Below the pieces are notes generated by a model. It worked only from the letters and a program-made list of their open reading frames with translations, searched no databases and was not told where the DNA came from. Below, one piece after another: positions 56,555-64,000 of a stretch of DNA of 64,000 bases (position 1 is its first letter; every line of letters starts with the position of its first letter). This DNA is from Cyanophora paradoxa (Eukaryota > Glaucocystophyceae > Cyanophorales > Cyanophoraceae), in the NCBI GenBank assembly GCA_004431415.1, contig QPMI01000101.1, positions 248,001-312,000 on the forward strand. The letters run 5' to 3'. The position numbers were made by a program, and so were the translations under genes.

Positions 56555-59191
56555 CTAGTGGCGGGGGCTGATGGCGATGCGGACGTAGGGGGCGGGCCAG
56601 CACATGGTCGTGGCCCTGCGAGCGAAGTCGGCGGGAGGGGGTACGCGTCAGCGCGGCAGAGGGAGGGGAGGGGGGGCACGTGCACGCACTCGAAGCGGAC
56701 GTCGGGGTGGCCCTCTTCAAGGCCCACGCGGAACCGCTGGAGGATGGCCACCAGGGACAGCGCCACCTCCACCTAGGACGGGGGATGAGGCGGAAGGGGT
56801 ACGGGGTATTCCTTTAATCATCGCGGCCTACGTTCGCGAAGTTGCTCCCGATGCAGTGGCGGGGCCCCGCGCCGAAGGGGATGTACGCGTGCTGGGCCTC
56901 AGGCGGACCGTCCCGGAACCGCTCCGGATCGAACTCTGCGTGCGCCCCCTCCAGAAGTCAACGGGGAAGAGCCGGGGAGAGGGGGCCGGGCACCCTCGGG
57001 CCGCTCCCAGAAGTGGGGGTGCCGGTGCACGAGGAAGGTCGAGATCAGAAGCCCGCTGCCAGCCGGGATCGGCACACCCCCGATCTCGTCTGCGGCCCCC
57101 CTGATCATGAACCGCCGGGGGGGCTACGGGGCGTAGGGGGGGGGGGGGGGGGGGGTTACCGTCCTCGACGGCGTCGCGCATGAACACCCAGATGGTCGGA
57201 AAAAGCCTCATGACCTCCATCATAAATAGGCGCATGTACCCCAGCCGCGGCAGGTCCTCCACCGTCGCCTCCCGCCCCTGCAGAAGGAGCATCTCAGGGG
57301 GTACGGGATAAGGAAGAAGGGTACGGGAGCAAGCACCCCCAGGACGTCGTCGATCTCGGCGACGGCGCGCTCGAGGACGTGCGGGTTGCTCGCGAGGGCG
57401 TACAGCGCCCACGTCAGCGTCGTCGCGCTCGTCTCGTACCCCCCGCCGACCTGCCGGCCACGGACCTAAGTGGATGCGGAGGCGAGGGGGGATATATATA
57501 TACAGGGAGAGGGTTGGAATACCATGGTGATGACCTCGTCACGGAGCTGCTTGCGTGTGAGCGCCCCGCCAGTCTCCTGCGGCGAAAGTTAAAAAGAAGG
57601 GGGGTGAAGAGGGGGGTACGGGCCGCACGGGATCGCGGGCGGCGATGAGGAGGTCGAGAAAGTCGCGCTCCTTCCCCTCCCCCTCCCTATGGGGGTACGG
57701 GTCGGCCTGGGTAGACTGAGATTGAGGGGTGTTGGGCCGCGCGCACCCCGTGGCGTCCCGAGCGGCGAGGCGGGCGTCGACGATGCCGTACACAAATCTG
57801 CGGGGCGGGTTACGGGGTCCGGAACGGAGGTGCGGGGGGTACGGTGCGCCTGTCGATGGCGGCGAGGGTGTCGTTGAAGCGGCGGTTACGGGGGGTAGGG
57901 ACCCAGGTGGGCGGCTGCAGCGGGTTCGTGACAAGGTCGCCCGCGTACGCGAACGCAAACGCGAGCAAATCGTGTATCCCGCTCGCGTCCGTCCTGTGGG
58001 GGTAGCCAATCTTTAGAATGGGAGGCAGCGGATGTCTTTCTCTGGGGAGACGGGGGTACGGGGCGCGCCTGATGTCGACGTCGAGCATGAGGCGGGCGAT
58101 CACGGACATCGTCAGCCGCAGCATCTCCGTCTTCGCATCCAGCACCGTCGTACCCCTGCCGCGCGGGTCGAATGCGGGGGGCGCTGGAGCCGCAGAAGAG
58201 AGACGCGGCGCACCCGGCGGCCGTGACGCGGGCCTGCCACTCGTCGAGGGACTTGTGTGCCTCGCGCGTGACCACCTCAGCGAGATCGGACACCTGGGGG
58301 GTACATGAGTTAGACGGAAGGCGGGGAAAGAGGGGGCTGCTCGTGGGGGGGAGGGCGCGCCCTCTTCTGAGCGAAGACAGGCTGGATAAGGCGGCGGCCT
58401 GGCGCACGAGCGCGGGCGTCAGGTGCAGGCGCGGGCGACGGGGCTTCACGCGGGGGCAGCGCGCACTGAAGGGCCAGTTCTCGGATTCGGCGGCGGTGGC
58501 GAGGCCGCGGCCGAGGACGAGGGAGAGCTCCTTGGTGCTGTTCTTCTTCACGTAGTTCGCCTTGCGGTCGACCAGCACGTGCTTGATGTACTCCGGGTGC
58601 GCCAGCTGCGCACCCCCTCACCCCTCAGAGCGCGCACAGGTCAGGATCGATATGTATATATCTACGGGGCGCGCACGGTGAAGAAGGGCGGCTTGGTGGG
58701 GACGGAGGTGCGGAAGATGTCCCCGTTGACGGCCCACGCGTCCAGAAACGTGGGGAGCAGCCCGCGGGTCTTGAACGAGACGAGGCTCCCAAGCACTGGC
58801 CACTCCGAGGGCGCCGCGTACCAGTCGCCCGCTTTCAGCGCCGGCCCCCGCGGCGGGAGCGCCACGCGACGAGGCTCGGGGATCTGCGCCCGCGGGGGCG
58901 AACTCTAAACTCGCGCTCCCGGGCTGCCTCGGCGTGGCGCCGGCCGCGCATGCTCACCTTCGGCTTCGAGCTCTCCGCGGGCCGCGCGCGCTCCGTCGTG
59001 TCCGCGCCTGCATCCGCCCGCGGCTTGCCCGCATGGAGCGCGGCCGGCCGGGGCCTGTGCGAGCTAAGACGTGCGCTCGCAGGAAGCGCGTCGCCGAGCC
59101 TGGCGCCGGCGAACTCGCCCCGCCACGCGCCGGCCACGTGCGCGCGCCTGCGTTCGCCGATGGGCGCGGCAGCAACTGATACGAACGCCAT
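56555..59191 (-). CDS. Cytochrome P450
   Basis: Haem-thiolate monooxygenase. Motifs in order on the minus strand: the Pro-rich start of the fold ([19 protein letters not shown], ~58,800), [20 protein letters not shown] (~58,590), I-helix [18 protein letters not shown] (~57,440; the usual A/G-G-x-D/E-T-T), K-helix EVMRLFP (ExxR, ~57,215), a PERF-region exon, and haem ligand [10 protein letters not shown] (~56,870). The last exon ends [10 protein letters not shown]. The N-terminal ~100 residues from ATG 59,191 are Ala/Arg-rich and could be a targeting peptide; the join to the first P450 exon (~58,890) is unresolved. At least ten short introns, several with GTACGG or GTACCC donors. Family within the superfamily and substrate cannot be assigned. 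Confidence 0.88.
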
Positions 59192-59480
59192 CGCCGTCGC
59201 TTCTGCTGCCGTCGTCCCGACTTGGGTTCGTGCCGACCGCGACGTTTCGATCCCGATGGTCGCTTCGGATCGGAACTCGACGCGCTGCTGCGAGACGCAC
59301 GGAGAGTCTTAAGCTTGCACCGCTTCCTCTGCCGCGCGGGGAATCTCCGAACCTCAGAACCTGAGCGGGCCGGGTACAACCGTACAACGTCGGTACAAGG
59401 AGCGGCTCGGTCTGAGCCACCTGCACCCTCCCATTAGCGCCCGGCGGGCCGGCGGAGACCAGCTAGCGCCCCGGATTCCG
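59192..59480. promoter_or_regulatory. Divergent intergenic region, P450 / SMPD4-LRR
   Basis: About 290 bp between the two putative start codons. GGTACAACCGTACAACGTCGG (less its last base) near 59,375 shows a TACAACxGTACAAC repeat. Nothing else is recognisable. Confidence 0.4.
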
Positions 59481-62400
59481 ATGGAGGTGGCAAAAGCGCA
59501 AGCGCACGGCGGAGACCACGAGCTGCGTTTTACGGGAACCGTGTCTGAGGGTTGCGCGTTCGTGCGGGCCCACATCGACGACGGCAAATCCACAAACGCC
59601 TCGTTAGTGCTTCAAGCGTTGTTCGGCGGGCTCGAGGGTCGCAGGTTCGCCAGAAGCGTTTGCCTGCATTTCAGACACGACCAACGACATCTGGACTAGC
59701 CCTAGCAGCTGTTTGGCTAGCAGTTCGGCCTGGCCTGCAATGAGCTCGGCCTGATCGCCCCGCAGCGCATGGGTCGATTCCGTCCTCCCAGGCGATGCAA
59801 GCGCTCCAAGCTTGGCCGTCGCGGGCCAGGCTGGGCCCGCTAGCGATCACTTGCGAACTGACGCTCGAGCGCAGGATCTTGGCGCGCTCTACCGGCTTAT
59901 GAACGCGCACGGCCCGATCATGAGCTCCCTGACGAGGATCGAGGCACTTCGCTCGTCCCGCGCTCGCAACCCCCGTGGCCCAGTGGCTCGCTCCCGAGCG
60001 CGCGCGCGCAGCTGACTCGCCTCGCCACGCCGCCGCAGGACGGCAACGCTTCCCCCTCGGCTCTGGAGACTTTCCTCTCTGCCCTCTGCGTGCACTTCCG
60101 CCAGTGCCGCCCACCCAGGGGCACGGGTGCATGCGCCCCTCCTGGAGTGGCCAGCGCTGCCGCGCGACAGCCACGCCCGTGCTTCATCATCCTCGCCTCG
60201 TATCTCCGCGCCGCGTATCTCGTGGGGTCGGCCCCCCTTGTGGAGGCCTCCGGGCCTTCGGATCCGAGGGCGGCGCTGGCCCGCGCCTTCACGAAGACCG
60301 CCGTGAGGAGCTGGCTCGCTCACGTGCGCGCCGCCGCCTTCGAATTCCCGCGCTTTTCGAGCCCCGAGCCCGCCCCGCAGAGCCCGGCCCCGCCCCCGCC
60401 CGAGCTCCTCGAAGCCGTCCGCGTGCGTACCCGCCCCCTTCCCCCCCCCTCCGCCCTCCCCCGCCTTCCCCCCCCCACCCCCCTCCCCTTTTCCGTCCAC
60501 CGACCGTCCGCACACCATCGCAGCTGCTTGTGCTGCACCTGCACACGGGCGTGACTCTGCCCGCCATCGCGGACCCCTGTGGGCGCGACGCCGCCCTCGC
60601 TCCTAAGCTGCTCGAAATCGTGAGGGTGCGCGAGCGCTCGGCCCGCCCCGCCCCTTCCTCCCTTACTCCGACGCACGTGCCCCGCCTTCGCGTAGGTACC
60701 CCTGCGCCGTTTCCTTCGGAAGGTCATGTCCCAGGCGTCCTCGCCGGCCGTGTTTCTCCTTGCCGTTGGTCCAATTCGCGTGCCCCCCTCTCCCCGCACT
60801 GTAGCCCCGTGAATCAAACTCCGTCCCGTCATCAGATATTTGGCTGAGCTACCTCGAGCCAGGGGCCGCGCCAGAGGCCCTCGCCGGGTACGTTGTACCC
60901 CCGGGAGTTTCCCCCTCGCCCGGCCATATGGGGGGTACCGCAGCTGGGTGTCGACGAACCTGGACCTTTCCCTCGGCGAGGCGGCGTACCCCCCACCAAA
61001 TCGCAGTCCGATTCTCGAAATCCGTTCCTTCGCCGCTGACAACCGCGACTTCTACGTACCCCTCCACGAAATCTTCGTTGGAAAGGTCCGCCATTTTGTT
61101 CCCCGAGGCCTCGCGTCCCTTGAGGCTCGCACGCGACCACCTCGGAGCAGGTCGACACGATGGACTGGGGGTCCCTCCCCCCGCATGCGGCGGGGGTCTA
61201 CCCACGGCTCCTGCGCATGCTGGTGCGCCGAGCCGCCCAGCGACGCGCGCCCCGCGACGTCGGAGGCGAGCCCCGCGCCCGCAGGTGAAGCGAGTCGTGG
61301 AGGGACCCGCCGCATCCCTCACCGCCCCGAACACCACTGCGAGCCCCACGCACGCGACCCGGTACGGGTGCGCTCGGAAGCCCGCGGTGCAGCGTGTTTC
61401 TAACCATGCCTCCTGCGCCGGCAGCGAGGGCGGGTGGCGCGGCTGGTTCAGCGCTCTGGGGCGCGCCATCGGCTTCGCGAGCTCCGCGGCGACTCGCGGG
61501 CGCAATCCCACGGACCGTGAAGAATGCGGCGGGGGCGAGGACGAGGAGGAGGCGGTGTGGGATGCGGAGGACGCTGGCGACGGGGGCGGCGCACCTGCAG
61601 AGGTGGCGGCCAATGGCGACGTCGGCGCCGGGCTCCGGGGCCCCGCCGCCAGCGAGGAGAGCCTCCAGTCGGACGCGGCCCCCGCCGAGCCCGTTGCCCC
61701 CACCGACTCTGCCCCGGCTCCGGCGGCTCCGGCGGCCCCGGCGGCTCCGGCGGCGCCGGTGGATGCGACGGTGGCCGCCGCTCCGGCGGCTGAGGCGACC
61801 CCCGAGGCGCCGACGGCCCCGGCGGCTAATCATGAAGCGCTGGCGGCGGCGGGGGCGGCGGCGGCAGCGGCGGCGGCTGGGGCAGCGGCGGCGAGGGCGG
61901 CAGCAGCAGCGGCGGCGGCGGCGGCGGGCGAAGATCTAGCCGAATGCATGCCTGGGCAGGACGTTGCTATTCGCAGCGCCGCGGGGGCCTTGCGGGGCTG
62001 GACTGGCGACAAGGGCAAGCTGAACCTTTCGGGGGAGGAGCGGGCGGCGTGGCCGGTACACGAGGTCGCGCTCGTCGGCCCCGAGAACATCCGGGCGTTG
62101 GACCTCAGCGACAACCAGCTCGCCTCCATCCCCGGGGGCGAGCTCGCGAGGCTCCGCAACCTCGAGGAGCTGCACCTCGAGTGCAACCGCCTCGCCGCGC
62201 TCCCGCCCGAGATCGGAGCCTTGACGGGCCTCAAGCGCCTCTGGCTCGCCTCGAACCGGCTCACCGAGCTGCCGCAGGAGCTCGCGCGGCTCTCCCAGTT
62301 GACGGCTCTCTTCGTCAGCGAGAACCATCTGGCAGCGCTGCCAGCTCAGGCGATCGGGCAGCTGACAGCGCTTGAGCAGCTGGACGCAAGGAGCAACCGG

Positions 62401-62781
62401 CTGACCGCCCTTCCGCCGGATATACGACGCCTCTGCAGCCTCGAGGACCTCAACGTCGGCTTCAATCGGCTCGAGGAGCTGCCGCCGGAGATCGGGCAGC
62501 TTCAGCAGCTCAGGAGGCTGTGGCTGAACGGGAACAAGCTGACGGCGCTGCCTCCAGCGATCGGGCAGCTCTCGCTTCTGAACGAACTGACCGTGAGCGG
62601 GAATGAGCTTACGAGCCTGCCTTGGGAACTTGGTCAGCTTCCTCAGCTCAGCGCGCGCACGTTCTTCTTGGCCGACAATCCTCTCACGGCCATGCCGGAG
62701 CACGCAAGGCAGTCGGGGTTCGCCGCACTTGCGTACCTCCGTTCTGCTCCGCCTCCGGATCCTGCGGCCACATGCACGTGA
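59481..62781 (+). CDS. SMPD4-like (neutral sphingomyelinase 3) protein fused to a leucine-rich-repeat domain
   Basis: The N-terminal ~370 residues follow animal SMPD4 landmarks in order: LQALFGGLEG (human SIFGSLDG), LMNAHGPIMSSL, LETFLSALCVHFRQ, CFIILASYLRAAYL (human YFILVDRYLSWFL), VRSWLAHVRAAAFE, LLVLHLHT, FLRKVMSQASSPAVFLLAV, DIWLSYLEPG (human MWLSYLQPW), NRDFYVPLHEIFVGKV, LLRMLVKRVV and GWRGWFSALGRAIGFASS (human SFLSWLGFSS). Exons 60039-60422, 60524-60619, 60696-60768, 60836-60887, 60944-61085, 61151-61222, 61285-61361 and 61425-62781 join in phase. The last exon continues without a stop through an acidic and Ala/Pro linker into about nine 23-residue LRRs (62,090-62,700; consensus LxxLxLxxNxLxxLPxxIGxL), SHOC2/PIRL-like. 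The tail-anchor region of animal SMPD4 is not seen. The N-terminal exon joins (59,481-60,038) are unresolved. A separate LRR gene starting at ATG 61,948 is the alternative. Confidence 0.75.
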
Positions 62782-63281
62782 CTCGGTGAGTCCTTCTGAA
62801 CCGAAATATGAATTCTTTCGTTGCTCTGCTTACGACTTCCTCTAGATCTCCTCCTCAAACCCACCACCACCACCAGCGGCACGACTAATTCGAGTTTATT
62901 CGCCGAGTCTCATCCTAAATCCAACAGTTTGTTCGAATTCTAGATCGTAGTTATAAACTATTTAAATGTTCCAGACGTTCAACAATCACCAGGTTTCACA
63001 AACCGGTTCAATATTATATATTGTGCCGCAGTGCCGCAGCCTCCCGCAGAACTCGAAGGCGCCGGCTTGCAATTGGAACTACCTCAGAGCCTCTCTCCTT
63101 CCCACCCAACCCCGCCCCCTGCAGCTGCATTCTAGCTGCGAGGGATAGTCGCAGACCGTCGGACTATACATGAACATGCACTTGTGTTCAAGGGCTCAAT
63201 GCAATCAGAAGATTTCTGTGCAACAGGTTCGGGGCGTGAGGAGCGCTGGCAGATCTACTAGAGGCTGGTTCATGGGATAGG
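62782..63281. other. Intergenic spacer between convergent LRR genes
   Basis: About 500 bp of relatively AT-rich sequence (for example TATAAACTATTTAAATGTTC near 62,952), 3'-3' between two LRR-coding genes. It is probably both 3'UTRs. No ORF or RNA gene is supported. Confidence 0.5.
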
Positions 63282-64000
63282 CTAGCGCTGGAAGAAGGGC
63301 TGGCCGGCGTGGTGCTGGAGGATGCGCGCGTTGGCGAGCGGCGAGTAGCGCAGCAGCAGCAGCGCCGACCGCGTGTACCGCAGCGCCCCCTTTCTCCTCC
63401 TCGCCGCCGCCGTCGGCTTCGAGGAGGCAGAGGGGCGCTGCGGGCTGCAGCCGCCGGCGGGTAGGTGGACGGGGCGGGCGAGGGGCGAGTCCCGGAAGCG
63501 CGCGGCCTCGGGGGAGAGGGGGAAGGCGTAGTCGGCGGGGGCGGAGGTGCCGCGGGCGGAGACGGAGCGGAGAGCCGGGCAGGGGGCGGCGAGGGCGTCG
63601 AGCCCGGCGGCGGAGACGGCGCGGTTGTCGGAGACGGCGAGGGAGGCGAGGCGGGGCAGGGCGAGGGTGCGCAGGCCGCGGTCGGAGACGAGGGTGGCGG
63701 ACAGATCGAGTGTTGTAAGGGCGGGCATCGCGGAGAGGGCGGCCGCCGCGTGGTCGCTGACGTGCGTGCGCGCCAGCGAGAGCTCGGCGAGCAGCGGGCA
63801 GCCGACGAGCTCCGCCACGCCCGAGTCCGTGAGGGGCGTCCCGCAGAGGGAGAGGGCGGTGAGGGAGGGGAGGGCGCGCAGGAGCGGCGCCGCCTCGTCG
63901 CCGGCCTCTGTGCGGTCGAGGCGGAGGCGGCGGAGGGCCGGCAGCGAGAGCAGCGCCCCGCAGGCCTCGGCCCCCGCGGGCGTGCCGGAGAGATCCAGCG
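63282..64000 (-). CDS. Leucine-rich-repeat protein, C-terminal part (5' end outside window)
   Basis: Continuous reading from the right edge to the stop at 63,282. At least six repeats of ~23-25 residues are of the AMN1/F-box-LRR kind, such as LPALRRLRLDRTEAGDEAAP, LTALSLCGTPLTDSGVAEL and LTTLDLSATLVSDRGLRTL. A ~75-residue basic, non-repeat tail ends HHAGQPFFQR. This repeat type differs from the SHOC2-like LRRs of the convergent neighbour, so the two are not recent duplicates. An F-box or other partner domain, if any, lies outside the window. Confidence 0.82.
   Translation of the reverse strand, partial: LDLSGTPAGAEACGALLSLPALRRLRLDRTEAGDEAAPLLRALPSLTALSLCGTPLTDSGVAELVGCPLLAELSLARTHVSDHAAAALSAMPALTTLDLSATLVSDRGLRTLALPRLASLAVSDNRAVSAAGLDALAAPCPALRSVSARGTSAPADYAFPLSPEAARFRDSPLARPVHLPAGGCSPQRPSASSKPTAAARRRKGALRYTRSALLLLRYSPLANARILQHHAGQPFFQR

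Noticed and set aside
61948-62781. Independent LRR gene starting at the internal ATG
   Set aside because: Possible, but the upstream SMPD4 exon runs into the LRR in the same frame with no stop and no evident splice-out, so the fused model is simpler. It is kept as the stated alternative.

Overview
The window is nuclear DNA from a GC-rich, gene-dense microbial eukaryote. Nearly every gene is cut by short introns (about 45-110 nt) with GTGCGC-, GTACCC-, GTCCGC- or even GC-type donors, a CTGAC/CTGAG/CTAAC branch site and a CAG acceptor a few bases downstream. A DUF2301 membrane protein with a transit-peptide-like leader suggests a plastid, so a unicellular alga (haptophyte-, pelagophyte- or prasinophyte-like) is the best guess; the sequence alone does not settle the lineage. 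The proteins are Ala/Pro/Arg-rich, as expected at this GC content.

Layout. 1-19,248 (+): most of midasin (MDN1/Rea1), the giant six-AAA ATPase of 60S ribosome biogenesis, open at the left edge. 19.3-25.5 kb: a lower-GC island rich in short palindromes, with two minus-strand genes of unrecognised family (one ending in a SAM-like domain) separated by a GC-rich minisatellite. 25.5-28.7 kb (+): a PP2C phosphatase. 29.4-31.5 kb (-): an acidic repeat protein. 32.4-33.5 kb (+): DUF2301. 33.5-37.5 kb (-): an SK-like, calmodulin-binding-type K+ channel whose selectivity filter lies on a 10-nt microexon. 38.2-44.1 kb (+): a large AT-hook protein. 44.5-45.5 kb (-): a small coiled-coil protein. 46.1-49.1 kb (-): an FkbM-type methyltransferase with signal anchor, whose start overlaps the end of an ETFRF1/LYRM5-like gene (49.1-49.45 kb, -). 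49.6-53.35 kb (+): a half-size ABCB transporter. 53.8-55.1 kb (-): a coiled-coil protein. 55.2-56.4 kb (+): mitochondrial cob(I)alamin adenosyltransferase (MMAB). 56.6-59.2 kb (-): a cytochrome P450. 59.5-62.8 kb (+): an SMPD4-like protein continuing in frame into a leucine-rich-repeat domain. 63.3-64 kb (-): the 3' end of another LRR gene.

Genes are packed head-to-head and tail-to-tail. Starts of divergent pairs can be only 120-290 bp apart (ETFRF1/ABC, coiled-coil/MMAB, P450/SMPD4-LRR), implying bidirectional promoters. Three neighbours (ETFRF1-like, the ABC half transporter, MMAB) look mitochondrial, but no shared pathway is evident.

Caution on quality: several obviously real reading frames, midasin above all, hop frame by one base at runs of G or C where no intron fits. 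This looks like collapsed homopolymers in the assembly. For most multi-exon genes I give the whole span; exon boundaries were worked out and phase-checked only where stated.
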